This document shows, one piece after another, positions 8,185 to 17,049 of a stretch of DNA of 64,000 bases. The position numbers and the translations under genes are program-made. The notes under the pieces were generated by a model that was given only the letters and a program-made list of their open reading frames with translations, was not told the origin of the DNA and did not search any database. Numbering within the stretch: the stretch's first letter is position 1; each line of letters starts with the position of its first letter. Where the stretch lies: contig NZ_JACBYQ010000001.1 in NCBI RefSeq assembly GCF_013408295.1, positions 1,426,001 to 1,490,000 of the forward strand, written 5' to 3'. Source of the stretch: Psychromicrobium silvestre. GTDB lineage: Bacteria; Actinomycetota; Actinomycetes; Actinomycetales; Micrococcaceae.

Positions 8185-8838
8185 TCAGACGGCAAGCGGT
8201 TCTGCGCCGGTATTGCGCCAGACCACGCCACGGCGTTCATATTGAAAAAGTTGTTCCACCGAGAGTGCAATCCGGGGTCCAAACTGCCGTTCGAGCAGGT
8301 ACAGACCCAGATCGAGACCAGAGGTGACGCCGGCCGCGGTGACGAGATTGCCGTCGTCGACCACCCGAGCATCAATGGCATTAACCCCGGTGGCATCGAG
8401 CACATCCATACCCTGAAAGTGGGTCACCGCGTTGCGCCCCTCAAGCACTCCGGCCATTGCTAGGGCGAGGGATCCGCCACAGACGGTGGCTACCGTGATC
8501 TCCGGGTTCGCCAGCGCCTGCGTGATGAGAGCGGGAAGCGGCGTCTCCCCCACTCGAGCCAGCAAAACTGGGATCGTATCGACTTCTTCCGGGTCTGCGT
8601 TGATTGGTCCCGAGGCACCGGGCACCACAATGATCCCGGACGACGACGGATCGAGGCTTGCGCTCGCCTCGAGAGTGAGCCCACGGGTACCGCTGACAAC
8701 CGTGCGCGATCCCTCCGCTGAGACTAGCTTGACGTCGAGAGTGCCTCCGAGCGCGTCGCTTCCGGCCGCGAGCACCTCGAAGGGAGCGACAACATCGAGC
8801 GGATCGAAGCCATCAAAGAGAACAATTTGAGCGAGCAC
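8185..8838 (-). CDS. DJ-1/PfpI family protein
   Basis: A 217-residue class I glutamine-amidotransferase-like protein of the DJ-1/PfpI/isonitrile-hydratase type. The elbow Cys120 sits in TVCGGSLALAMAG, followed by the typical AVTHF at about 138 and an acidic residue early (FDPLDVVAPFEVL). It starts with GTG after AAAGGTG. It is divergent from a GlxA-type AraC regulator and shares a promoter region with a TGGCA-N4-TGCCA dyad. Such pairs often respond to reactive carbonyls or small nitriles; the substrate is not known. Confidence 0.85.
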   Translation of the reverse strand: MLAQIVLFDGFDPLDVVAPFEVLAAGSDALGGTLDVKLVSAEGSRTVVSGTRGLTLEASASLDPSSSGIIVVPGASGPINADPEEVDTIPVLLARVGETPLPALITQALANPEITVATVCGGSLALAMAGVLEGRNAVTHFQGMDVLDATGVNAIDARVVDDGNLVTAAGVTSGLDLGLYLLERQFGPRIALSVEQLFQYERRGVVWRNTGAEPLAV

Positions 8839-8868
8839 AGGACACCTTTCTGAGTGGGAGTATCCCCA

Positions 8869-8911
8869 GACTACGTAGTCCTTTACCCTGCAACCAGTGG
8901 CAATAATGCCA
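8869..8911. promoter_or_regulatory. Divergent promoter with two dyads (DJ-1 / GlxA)
   Basis: The 175-bp gap between divergent genes holds a perfect 12-bp palindrome GACTACGTAGTC (8869-8880) and TGGCAATAATGCCA (8898-8911, arms TGGCA/TGCCA). TGGCA-N-TGCCA is the form expected for GlxA/FtrA-type AraC regulators, so the second dyad is the better candidate for control by the neighbouring gene. Confidence 0.6.
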
Positions 8912-9013
8912 ATATTCGCAATGATTTAGCCATCTGCTGAATTCCTTTTAATCTCTGGGATCTTTCGCTCTACGAATCAATTCCGAAGAAGATTGCACGG
9001 TATTATTCTTGCC

Positions 9014-9979
9014 ATGCACACAGTGGCGGTTCTTGCCCTCGATGATGTTATCGCCTTCGACCTAGCCACACCTGTCGAGGTCTTCGGACGGGCCAGACTC
9101 CCCGATGGCCGCCCCGCCTATCAGGTGATTGTCGCCGGGCCCTCCCCCCTAGTTAAGGCCGGACCAATGTCCATCGCTGTTCCGCAAGGACTGGAGGCTC
9201 TTGCTACGGCGGACACCATCATCGTGCCCGGTCTACACGATCCGGAGGCAGCCCTCCCTGCGCAGGTATCGGCCGCCCTCCATGATGCCTACCGTGCGGG
9301 AACCAGGATTGCATCGATCTGCGTTGGCGCACTGACTCTCGCCGCAACCGGACTATTGGATGGCAAGAAGGCGACCACACATTGGCGTGCCGCGGCGGCT
9401 CTCGCGCAGTTACATCCAAGTATTGACGTTGACCCGGCGGTCCTCTACGTCGATAACGGCCAGCTCCTCACCTCGGCGGGAGCGGCGGCGGGAATCGATA
9501 TGTGCCTACATCTGATCCGGCTCGACTTTGGATCGGCTGTAGCCATGGACGCCGCTCGGGCTGCAGTGATGCCGCTAGCCAGGGAAGGCGGCCAAGCGCA
9601 ATACATCAATCACCGCACCCTTGGTTCAGATCAGGCGACCCTGGCTCCAACCCTGGAATGGATTGAGCGTAACTCGCACCGACCGCTCACCTTGGAGGAG
9701 ATTGCTGCCCAGGCCAAGCTCAGCACCCGCACCCTGAACCGACGATTCCGGGATCAGACTCAGCTGACCCCACTGCAATGGCTTGCCCAGGCTCGCATCC
9801 GGCAAGCGCAATCCCTGCTAGAAACCACTCGTCACCCGGTTGAACGAATAGCCCACCAAACCGGATTCGGTTCTGCCGCGAACTTCCGGGCAAAATTCCG
9901 ATCGGCCGTGGGAACCACGCCGCTCGCCTATCGCAACGCCTTCAGCGAACCGGTTCCTGGTGGTTCCAGAGTGCGTTAA
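9014..9979 (+). CDS. GlxA family AraC-type transcriptional regulator
   Basis: A 321-residue fusion of an N-terminal DJ-1/PfpI-like domain (residues about 1-180; ICVGALTLAATGLLDG, then ATTHW) with a C-terminal AraC double helix-turn-helix (LTLEEIAAQAKLSTRTLNRRF; PVERIAHQTGFGSAANFRAKF). The ATG at 9014 is chosen over a TTG at 8993. It faces a separate DJ-1/PfpI enzyme gene, so sensor and enzyme share the same ancestral domain. It probably activates that gene through the TGGCA dyad. Confidence 0.9.
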   Translation: MHTVAVLALDDVIAFDLATPVEVFGRARLPDGRPAYQVIVAGPSPLVKAGPMSIAVPQGLEALATADTIIVPGLHDPEAALPAQVSAALHDAYRAGTRIASICVGALTLAATGLLDGKKATTHWRAAAALAQLHPSIDVDPAVLYVDNGQLLTSAGAAAGIDMCLHLIRLDFGSAVAMDAARAAVMPLAREGGQAQYINHRTLGSDQATLAPTLEWIERNSHRPLTLEEIAAQAKLSTRTLNRRFRDQTQLTPLQWLAQARIRQAQSLLETTRHPVERIAHQTGFGSAANFRAKFRSAVGTTPLAYRNAFSEPVPGGSRVR

Positions 9980-10003
9980 TGGCCTTGAATCAAACTCTTA
10001 CGA

Positions 10004-10198
10004 TCAGGCTTTATTGCCCGAGATCAACCTGGCCTGGTGCCGGCGCGCCTTGAGCCGATTGCCGCAGTCTGCCATCGAGCACCAACGCGCGGTGTTTGGT
10101 CGGCTGTGGTCGATCAGAAACTTATTGCATTCGAGGTTGGCGCACGGCCGGAGGCGACCCGGCAGATCACGGGTTACTCTGGACCACTCCTCAACGAC
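10004..10198 (-). pseudogene. C-terminal remnant of a CGNR zinc-finger regulator
   Basis: Leftward frame ending at the TGA at 10004-10006. The last 64 residues match the CGNR zinc-finger domain: RPCANLEC, then HSRPNTARWCSMADCGNR and KARRH, with all four zinc cysteines. The N-terminal ABATE (stress-response) domain that normally precedes it is absent. Upstream the frame stays open but shows no homology, and the sequence turns into a rightward hydrolase fragment. Read as the 3' half of a gene whose 5' half was deleted. Confidence 0.75.
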
Positions 10199-10270
10199 TC
10201 GCGCAAGCGGGAGAACTTCGGCGCGGCCATCCATTGCCCATCGGAGACCCTCGTCGCCAATCTCTGCTCG

Positions 10271-10591
10271 TTTGACGACGCCCAGGTGAACCGCCCTGGC
10301 AATCCTGAGGTGCAGCTCGCCCTGTATGCGGACTACCCATCGAACGTGTCGCTCTACCCTGCCGTCCAGGCGACCTTCCGGGCAAGCCAGGTACCGCTGC
10401 TGGCCGTGTGGGGTAGGAACGACGAGATTTTCGGCCCAGCGGGCGCCCAGGCATTCACAAAGGACCTTGCAAGCGCCCAGATCGAACTCCTCGACGGCGG
10501 CCATTTCCTTCTCGAGTCGCACCTCGATGAAGTGGCTGCTCTAATGCTCGGGTTCCTAGGCCGCAGCACGGGTCGGACAGTTTCTGTTTAG
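10271..10591 (+). pseudogene. C-terminal remnant of an alpha/beta hydrolase
   Basis: About 107 codons match the C-terminal third of haloalkane-dehalogenase-like alpha/beta hydrolases: NRPGNPEVQLALYADYPSN, PLLAVWGRNDEIFGPAG, then LLDGGHFLLESH with the catalytic His. The cap and the nucleophile elbow are missing. The frame extends back to 10037 but without homology. It points away from the CGNR remnant, so the pair looks like two divergent genes that lost their 5' ends in one deletion. Confidence 0.75.
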
Positions 10592-10642
10592 GATATTGAC
10601 CGCTAGGAGGATGCTGGGTCTGGAATTATCCTCACCGGATCA

Positions 10643-11527
10643 CTAGCGCACGAGTGCGCGCTCGGCCGCATCGACCACATTGCTCAGGAGCATGGCGCGG
10701 GTCATCGGGCCGACGCCGCCAGGGTTCGGCGAGAGGTAGCCTGCCACGGATACGACGGCGGGATCGACGTCCCCGGTCAACTTTCCTTTGCCGGTTTCAA
10801 TATTCTGAACGCGAGTGATCCCCACATCGAGCACGGCCGCGCCGGGCTTGATCCACTCGGCTTTGATGAGGTGAGCAACCCCCACTGCGGCCACCACAAT
10901 GTCCGCTCGGCGCACCTCGGCGGCCAAGTCGACGGTACGGGAATGAGTCAGCGTAACCGTGGCATCCAGACCCTTGCGGGTAAACAGCAACCCGAGTGGA
11001 CGCCCGACGGTCAGGCCGCGACCGACCACCGTGACCTGTTTGCCACTGATCGGCACGTTGTAGCGCTGCAATATCTCGACGATACCGGCCGGCGTGCAGG
11101 GCAGCGGAGAATCCAGCTCCCCTTCGATGCCCAGTACCAAGCGGCCAAGATTCGTCGGGTGCAGACCGTCGGCGTCCTTGGCTGGGTCGATCGCTTCGAG
11201 GGCGGCGTGCTCATCGAGACCTTTGGGCAAGGGCAACTGCACAATGTAGCCGGTGACCGCCGGATTCGCGTTCAGCTCGTCGATCGCGGCACGCACCTCG
11301 GCATTGCTGGCCGTGGCAGGCAGGTCAACGCGGATCGACTCGATACCGACCTCCGCACAGTCGCGATGCTTCCCCGCGACGTAGGAGCGGGATCCCGGAT
11401 CGTCACCGACCAGCAGTGTGCCGAGTCCGGGAGTGATTCCCTGAGCCTTCAGCGCGGTGATCCGCTCGGCTAGTTCGGCTTTGACGGCCGCCGCGGTAGC
11501 GACGCCGTCGAGGATGATTGCGGTCAT
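10643..11527 (-). CDS. folD: Bifunctional methylene-THF dehydrogenase / methenyl-THF cyclohydrolase
   Basis: A 294-residue FolD. It interconverts 5,10-methylene-THF and 10-formyl-THF with NADP+. Visible are the active-site YVAGKHRDC with Lys near residue 53, the [10 protein letters not shown] signature, the cofactor loop [16 protein letters not shown], and the C-terminal [13 protein letters not shown]. The start MTAIILDG at 11527 agrees with family N-termini; an in-frame ATG at 11539 is possible. Its place beside the methyl-THF-linked cluster (MTHFR and PurU at 24.4-26.1 kb) suggests it serves C1 oxidation there. It could instead be the sole housekeeping copy, which this window cannot tell. 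Confidence 0.93.
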   Translation of the reverse strand: MTAIILDGVATAAAVKAELAERITALKAQGITPGLGTLLVGDDPGSRSYVAGKHRDCAEVGIESIRVDLPATASNAEVRAAIDELNANPAVTGYIVQLPLPKGLDEHAALEAIDPAKDADGLHPTNLGRLVLGIEGELDSPLPCTPAGIVEILQRYNVPISGKQVTVVGRGLTVGRPLGLLFTRKGLDATVTLTHSRTVDLAAEVRRADIVVAAVGVAHLIKAEWIKPGAAVLDVGITRVQNIETGKGKLTGDVDPAVVSVAGYLSPNPGGVGPMTRAMLLSNVVDAAERALVR

Positions 11528-11587
11528 TGCATGGTCCATTCTGTCTTGTCCGCTGTGCACTTCTTTGCTTTCAGATCTAGGCAGATT

Positions 11588-12508
11588 TCAGCCAATGCCC
11601 TGGTTCTCCTGAGCCAATTCGATGGCAACCCGGATGAACGCTTTGGCCCGCGCGGAGAGTCGAACGCCCTTGAGCCAAGCGACAACAATCTCCATCGAGG
11701 GAACATCGTCTTCGATCTCAAGCGTCACGACTCGCTGACCGCTGTAGGTGAGATCGTGTGCCGGGCGCTGATTCAGGACGGCGTAACCGAGCCCCCGGCC
11801 CGCCATCACCCGGACCGATTCAAACCCTGCGCTTCTAGGCCCCGGCCTGGGGTCGATATTTGCCGAGGCTACCACCGAGGCCAGGTAGTCGCGGCTGTCG
11901 GGCAGATCGAGCAGAATCATCGGTTCATCAGCCAACTCTGCCAAGCTGACCGAGCCTCGTTGGGCGAGGTGGTGGTCGGCGCTCACCAGTACGTACGGCG
12001 GTGCGGTGCCTACGCGTCGAGACGCGATGTCCGCATCGAGTCGATAGCGGTACATCAGCGACAGTTCGCAGCTCCCGATCCGCAGCGCGTCCTTGAGTTC
12101 ACGCTGCTCCCCTTCGATCACCCGGGGGTTGATTCCTGGATGTCTGTCTTCTAGTTGAGCGAGAAGCCTGGGCATCTCGATTGGCCCAAGAGTCGTGAAG
12201 CATCCGATGCTGAGGTCACCGGCCAGACCATGTCCGGATTCAACCGCGAGATCGGCGAGCGCCACGCTGTGCGCCAGGAGCTCGCAGGTTTCGCGATAGA
12301 AGCGCTCTCCGGCATCCGTCAGGGTCAACCCTTTGGCATGTTGTCGGAGCAGGAGTTGAACGTCGAGCTCTCGTTCAAGTTGGGCGATGGCGGCCGAGAT
12401 TGCGGATTGGGAGACCATGAGTTCGCGCGAAGTGGCGGTCATGCTGCCCAGTCGTGCGGCGGTAGCGAAGTAGCGAAGCTGGACGAGCGTGAATTTTGCT
12501 TCGGTCAT
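11588..12508 (-). CDS. LysR family transcriptional regulator
   Basis: A 306-residue LysR protein. The N-terminal winged HTH (LVQLRYFATAARLGSMTATSRELMVSQSAISAAIAQLERELD) is followed by a substrate-binding domain. The ATG at 12508 is preceded by GAGGGA. It lies downstream of, and co-oriented with, the aldehyde dehydrogenase and monooxygenase genes. Dyads containing ATTAGA near 12570-12590 and at 15803-15822 are candidate targets. It likely responds to the pathway substrate or an intermediate. Confidence 0.9.
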   Translation of the reverse strand: MTEAKFTLVQLRYFATAARLGSMTATSRELMVSQSAISAAIAQLERELDVQLLLRQHAKGLTLTDAGERFYRETCELLAHSVALADLAVESGHGLAGDLSIGCFTTLGPIEMPRLLAQLEDRHPGINPRVIEGEQRELKDALRIGSCELSLMYRYRLDADIASRRVGTAPPYVLVSADHHLAQRGSVSLAELADEPMILLDLPDSRDYLASVVASANIDPRPGPRSAGFESVRVMAGRGLGYAVLNQRPAHDLTYSGQRVVTLEIEDDVPSMEIVVAWLKGVRLSARAKAFIRVAIELAQENQGIG

Positions 12509-12699
12509 CGGATTCCCTCCTCGCGGCAATCTCGCTGTCTTCGACGGATCCGGGCGAACATTGCACTATCAATAGAAACGATCTAATTTCCATGCTGTCA
12601 CAGTATTGTCGATGTTGATACCCACCATTCCGCCAGCCATCAGGCCACCGCCTTCCGGCGAAGCCACCCGGCCAAGCCGCCCGCCCCCTCCCCTTGCAG
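12509..12699. other. Intergenic region upstream of lysR
   Basis: About 190 bp with no gene. The reverse strand contains ATTAGA-TCGTT-TCTATT near 12570-12586. It resembles the ATTAGA-N8-TCTAAT dyad in the ridA/monooxygenase promoter and fits LysR autoregulation. The part next to the dehydrogenase stop is C-rich and shows no clear terminator. Confidence 0.4.
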
Positions 12700-14196
12700 T
12701 CAGCCGTGCTGAATCCAGGTGGTCTTGATAGCAACATAGTTATCGATGGCGTGCCTGGACAGATCTCGCCCGAAGCCCGATTGCCGGAAGCCACCGAAGG
12801 GGGTGGTGAGCCCGAGTGCGTCAACGGTATTGACCGAGACGGTGCCTGCCACGAGCTGAGAGGAAACTCGGTGGGCCCTCGCGAGATCCGCCGTCCACAC
12901 CGACGCAGCTAGGCCGTACTGAGTGCGATTAGCCATTTCGACGGCCTCCCGCTCGTCCTTGAAGCGCGCCAGAACCGCAACCGGGCCAAAGATCTCTTCC
13001 CGGTGTAGGAAGTGATCCGCCGGTAGGTCTGCAATAGCGGCGGGGGCGATATAGGCACGAGACTCACCAATTGTTAGTCGCTCGCCACCACCCAGCACTG
13101 TGCCCGCACTGGCGCCTTGTTGGATTGCCTTCTCCACGCTGTCGGCATGCCGCGCCGAAACGAGGGCGCCGGCTCCACTTTCGGCGCTCATCGGGTCACC
13201 CGGCTGATACGCCTTGGCTGCTTCAAGAAAGGCGGCCACAAAATCATCGTAAATCTCATCTTGAATCAGGATTCTGGAGTTGGCCGAGCAGACCTCACCC
13301 TGATTGTAGTAGGCACCGTGAGCGGCCTTTTTTGCAGCGAGAAGGAGGTCAGCGGTGTCCGAGAAAATGAGGTTTGAGCTCTTTCCCCCCGCCTCGAGGC
13401 TGAGTCGTTTCATATTGGACCGAGCCGAGCAGGACAAGAGATGTTTGGCAACCTCGGTTGATCCGGTAAAGGCCAGGGCGTCGACGTCGGGATGCAAGGC
13501 TAGTGCTTCACCCGCGCTGGCCCCTGGCCCCGGCACCACGTTGAGTACGCCGTCCGGCACTCCCGCTTCAAGCGCCAGCTGACCGAGCAGGAGCGCGGTA
13601 AGGCTTGACTCGGTCGCGGGCTTGAGCACCACGCTATTGCCCATGACGAGTGCGGGCGCGAGCTTCCAGGCGGCGATGTCCAGGGGGAAGTTCCATGGCA
13701 CGATTGCACCCACCACCCCCAGCGCCTCACGGGTGACAAGTGCGGTGGACCCCGGAGGCGTAGCGGCGATCTCGTCGGTGAGTTTATCGGCGAGTTCGGC
13801 GTACCAGCGGAAGGTGGCGGCGGCCGAGGGCACATCGACCGTCGAGGATTCGGAGACGAGCTTGCCCATGTCCATCGACTCAAGCAGGGCGAGTTCGTCC
13901 GTATGAACTTCGATCAGATCGGCCAACCGCAGCAACACGTTCTTTCGTTGCACCGCGCCACTTCTGCTCCATACCCCCGTCGCGAAGGAACGACGGGCCG
14001 CCGCGACCGCTCGGTCAATATCGACAGGGCCGCAATTGCTGACTTCCGCGATCTTTCGGGCGGTGGCCGGATCCACACTGGTGAAGCTACTTCCATCGGC
14101 GCTGGCGACGCGGGCGCCGTCGATAACGGCTCTGCCGTCGGCGCTGGCGGCATCACGTCGCGCGTGCCAGTCGATTTTCTGGTTGGTGATTGTCAT
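12700..14196 (-). CDS. NAD(P)-dependent aldehyde dehydrogenase (PuuC-like)
   Basis: A 498-residue ALDH superfamily enzyme, nearest in style to gamma-glutamyl-gamma-aminobutyraldehyde/betaine aldehyde dehydrogenases. PWNFPLDIA is at about 167, the cofactor loop FTGSTEVAKH at 243, catalytic Glu268 in LEAGGKSS, and Cys303 in NQGEVCSAN. The start MTITNQK at 14196 has AAGG upstream. It sits between the flavin monooxygenase and the LysR gene, likely co-transcribed. It should oxidise an aldehyde released by the pathway to the acid; the exact aldehyde is unknown. Confidence 0.9.
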   Translation of the reverse strand: MTITNQKIDWHARRDAASADGRAVIDGARVASADGSSFTSVDPATARKIAEVSNCGPVDIDRAVAAARRSFATGVWSRSGAVQRKNVLLRLADLIEVHTDELALLESMDMGKLVSESSTVDVPSAAATFRWYAELADKLTDEIAATPPGSTALVTREALGVVGAIVPWNFPLDIAAWKLAPALVMGNSVVLKPATESSLTALLLGQLALEAGVPDGVLNVVPGPGASAGEALALHPDVDALAFTGSTEVAKHLLSCSARSNMKRLSLEAGGKSSNLIFSDTADLLLAAKKAAHGAYYNQGEVCSANSRILIQDEIYDDFVAAFLEAAKAYQPGDPMSAESGAGALVSARHADSVEKAIQQGASAGTVLGGGERLTIGESRAYIAPAAIADLPADHFLHREEIFGPVAVLARFKDEREAVEMANRTQYGLAASVWTADLARAHRVSSQLVAGTVSVNTVDALGLTTPFGGFRQSGFGRDLSRHAIDNYVAIKTTWIQHG

Positions 14197-14301
14197 TGCT
14201 AGACCTTGTCCTTCGGCGTCGTGGGGACGTGCATATGCGACTGTAGACCAGAGCGCCTCCGGGTGGCTGCGCAAAGAATAGTTCCACTAGATCGATTTCT
14301 C

Positions 14302-15615
14302 TTATGTTGCGGTTGCCATCGGCAGCTCCGGATACCCGGAGGCGGATGCTTGGCTATCCTCGGTGACCCGATAGGCGAGGTAGCCCTTCTGAGTTGCTAT
14401 CCGGTCGGCGACGTATTTGGCGTCATTCCACACGCCCCAGATAAAGCTCGAACCTCGGTGAGACAACCACGGTAGTCCAAGGAAGTAGACGCCCCGCTCG
14501 GCTGCCACCCCGCGCTTATGCCGGGGTCTGCCGTTCTCCTCGAAGGTATCGACCTTGAGCCAGCTGTAGTCAACGGCGAAGCCGGTAGCCCAGACAACGG
14601 TGCTAATCCCAGCCTCGTTGAGGTCAAGGTCGAGGAGCGGATGCGAAACACACTGCGGAGTCGGAACCCTGAGCCAAGCATCCGGTTCCTCCGGAAAATC
14701 GAGGCCGTTCTGCTCGATGTAAGCATCGGCCTGGTCCAGCAGCGAGAAGTAACCGGCGTCACCGAGTGCAATGTTATCGGCAATCCCGGGTGCGAAACGT
14801 GCGACCCCCCGGTCGAATGATTCGGTGCGCCCGAGGAGAACGACGCCGTCATGAGCTAGGGTGCGCAGGTCCACCGTATGACCACCACGTGCGCCGCTAA
14901 TCGCGATCGTGACATGTTCGGCACCCCGATCCGGAGTGTCGGCCTCCCACTTACCTAGTACGCCCAGCCACCAAGCTAAATCCCTTCCGCGGTAGCTGCG
15001 CGGTGGGCGTTCATGCGGTCCGACCGAAAGGTAAACTTGTCGCCCTGATCGATGCAATTCATCTGCTATCTGCACCCCGGAGGAACCACTTCCGACGACG
15101 AGCACGGCTCCGGCCGGCAGCTCACCAGGATTGCGGTACTGGCTGGAGTGAATCTGGTGCAGTCCCGCAGACTCCGGGATAACGGGTGGGATGACCGGCC
15201 GCTGGAACGGGCCGGTCGCGGCAACCACAAAGCGCGCTTCGAGGATCCCGTCGGTCGTTTCGACCCTAAAACCGGCTCGACCTCTCAGCCGTTGAACTGA
15301 GGTTACTTCGACACCGCAGCGGATCGGTGCAGCGATTTTCTCCGCGTAGGCGCTGAAGTAATCCGCTACCTGGTCCTTCGTCGCGAAGCCGTCGGGATTC
15401 ACATCCTTAAACTCCAGGCTGGGCATCCGGTCGTGCCAGGCTGGCCCGTTAGCGACAAGAGAGTCCCACCTTTGCGACCGCCATCGTTCGGCGATGCGAT
15501 CGCGTTCCAGCACGAGGTGATCAATGTTGTGGCTGCTCAGGTGCTCGCTCATGGCTAAGCCTGCTTGACCGCCACCTACGACCAGAACTTCGACCTGGAC
15601 CTTTGTTTCTGACAT
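14302..15615 (-). CDS. Flavin-dependent monooxygenase (FMO/CzcO-like)
   Basis: A 437-residue FAD/NADPH monooxygenase. It has an N-terminal FAD Rossmann motif (VLVVGGGQAGLAMSEHL), a second dinucleotide motif (VLVVGSGSSGVQIADEL) near residue 180, and ATGF near the C-terminus. The start MSETKV at 15615 follows GAAGG. Class B monooxygenases of this group oxygenate soft N or S atoms or perform Baeyer-Villiger reactions. Divergent from the RidA-DUF1028-M20 operon and probably co-regulated with it through the shared 325-bp promoter region. It is a candidate first oxidative step of the cluster. Confidence 0.88.
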   Translation of the reverse strand: MSETKVQVEVLVVGGGQAGLAMSEHLSSHNIDHLVLERDRIAERWRSQRWDSLVANGPAWHDRMPSLEFKDVNPDGFATKDQVADYFSAYAEKIAAPIRCGVEVTSVQRLRGRAGFRVETTDGILEARFVVAATGPFQRPVIPPVIPESAGLHQIHSSQYRNPGELPAGAVLVVGSGSSGVQIADELHRSGRQVYLSVGPHERPPRSYRGRDLAWWLGVLGKWEADTPDRGAEHVTIAISGARGGHTVDLRTLAHDGVVLLGRTESFDRGVARFAPGIADNIALGDAGYFSLLDQADAYIEQNGLDFPEEPDAWLRVPTPQCVSHPLLDLDLNEAGISTVVWATGFAVDYSWLKVDTFEENGRPRHKRGVAAERGVYFLGLPWLSHRGSSFIWGVWNDAKYVADRIATQKGYLAYRVTEDSQASASGYPELPMATAT

Positions 15616-15940
15616 GACGACCTTCCACTGAATGACTTCGGTTGGGAGTGAGCTCACCCCGATGAGATGGAATGGCGAACTCGGCTTATTGCATCGTCAC
15701 TGGTGGATCTTCGTTCTGTCCAACATGTTTTCCAGGACGCTTGAATCGGCTTATTGGATACCCCGCAGCCGCGAACCGGTTTCCCGAAGCACTCCCTGTG
15801 CTATTAGAAAAATCGCTCTAATGCTCCAATTACATCTGTTGGCCAGATTTAGCTTGATGAGATGAACTGGGGATGCTTGCATCCGGTCGGACTCGATGGC
15901 CGGCGCAAGGACGCAACCGTGAACCACTAGGGAGTCTGAA
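15616..15940. promoter_or_regulatory. Divergent promoter region between monooxygenase and ridA operons
   Basis: This 325-bp gene-free stretch separates the leftward monooxygenase from the rightward RidA operon. At 15803-15822 is a clean dyad, ATTAGA-AAAATCGC-TCTAAT, of the spacing used by LysR regulators. A related sequence precedes the lysR gene. No ORF with credible coding character was seen. Confidence 0.5.
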
Positions 15941-16381
15941 ATGAGTAACCGCATTACCGCCGGCGGGCATGTCCGCATTCGGCCTTTCAACACAAAGGAC
16001 GCCTACCCGGAACAGAACCTAGACAGTGACCTGTGCCAGGCCGTCGTCGCCGGGAATACCGTCTACGTTCGGGGGCAGGTTGGACTGGATCCCGATACCA
16101 ACGAGTCGGTGGGCATCGGTGATGTCGAGGCTCAAGCCGAACAGGCGATGGCCAATATCAAGATGCTGCTTGAGGAAGCCGGCAGCCGCATTGAGCATCT
16201 CGTCAAGCTCACGGTCTATCTCATCGATCCCCGCTATCGCGAGGTTGTCTACCGCACCATTGGCCGCTGGACGAAAGGGGCCTACCCGGTTTCAACAGGA
16301 CTTATCGTCTCTGGCTTAGCAAGACCCGAGTGGGTGGTGGAAATCGACGCGTTCGCCGTCATCCCACAGGAGCAATCGTGA
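15941..16381 (+). CDS. RidA/YjgF family protein without the deaminase arginine
   Basis: A 146-residue Rid-family protein. Core strands [14 protein letters not shown], the helix [17 protein letters not shown] and the C-terminal [10 protein letters not shown] are clear. In RidA proper, an Arg in the PARSAV-type strand binds the imine substrate. Here the matching stretch reads YPVSTGLIV, with Ser in its place, so it belongs to the Rid4-7-like groups lacking imine deaminase activity. Its stop overlaps the GTG of the DUF1028 gene (GTGA). Such Rid proteins cluster with N-heterocycle and nitrogen-compound catabolism. Confidence 0.85.
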   Translation: MSNRITAGGHVRIRPFNTKDAYPEQNLDSDLCQAVVAGNTVYVRGQVGLDPDTNESVGIGDVEAQAEQAMANIKMLLEEAGSRIEHLVKLTVYLIDPRYREVVYRTIGRWTKGAYPVSTGLIVSGLARPEWVVEIDAFAVIPQEQS

Positions 16382-17049
16382 CATTCTCTGTGCTCGGTGC
16401 GGATGGCACCGCCGTCGGAATGGCAGTCAGTTCCTCCAGCACAGCCGTGGCCGCACGCTGCATCCACCTCAGGCAAGGCGTGGGTGGCTCTGCCTCACAG
16501 AACCTGACCGATCCTCGCCTGGGAGTAAAACTGCTAGATGCCCTGGCCGAAGGCCTGTCACCGGAACAAGCCATCGACCGGGTCACCAGGGACACTCCCG
16601 ATCTGGGCCACCGTCAGCTCACGGTGATCAATATGCAGGGGGAATCCGCGATGTTCAGTGGCACTCACGCACTCGGCATTGTCAACGAACGGCGGGGCCG
16701 CTCGGTGGTCTCGGCGGGCAATATTCTCGCCGACCCTGCTGTTATTGACCGCTCAGTAGAAGCGTTCGAAACCAGCACCGGAGAGCTCGAACTGCGTCTA
16801 ATGGCTGCCCTCGAGGCTGGGCTTGCGGCTGGCGGAGAAGCTGGCCCCTTGCGTTCTGCCGGGCTCGCGGTGATGCGTAATGCACCCTGGCCCGAGACGG
16901 ATCTGCGCGTCGACTGGAGTGAGGAACCGATCAGTGAGCTGAGACGCCTTCTTGAACTCTGGCTGCCGGAACGCCAGGACTATCTGAGCCGCGCGCTGCG
17001 CCCCGATAGCGCCCCGCACTACGAGATCCCAGGCAGCGTAGCACCATGA
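16378..17049 (+). CDS. DUF1028 protein (Ntn-hydrolase-like fold)
   Basis: A 223-residue DUF1028 protein starting at GTG 16378 within a 4-bp overlap with ridA, 5 bases after CAGGAG. The family pattern is present: N-terminal [41 protein letters not shown] and [14 protein letters not shown]1028 has an Ntn-hydrolase-like fold and is widely found next to amidohydrolases and Rid proteins, but its reaction is not established. The ATGA overlap with the M20 gene ties the three in one operon. Confidence 0.85.
   Translation: MTFSVLGADGTAVGMAVSSSSTAVAARCIHLRQGVGGSASQNLTDPRLGVKLLDALAEGLSPEQAIDRVTRDTPDLGHRQLTVINMQGESAMFSGTHALGIVNERRGRSVVSAGNILADPAVIDRSVEAFETSTGELELRLMAALEAGLAAGGEAGPLRSAGLAVMRNAPWPETDLRVDWSEEPISELRRLLELWLPERQDYLSRALRPDSAPHYEIPGSVAP

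Noticed and set aside
10004-10522. Full 172-codon leftward frame as an intact CGNR protein
   Set aside because: Only the last 64 residues match the family; the upstream part is antisense to the hydrolase fragment and has no ABATE-domain features.
11524-12154. Long open frames antisense to lysR and folD
   Set aside because: They mirror high-GC coding sequence of recognised genes, with no homology or ribosome-binding site.
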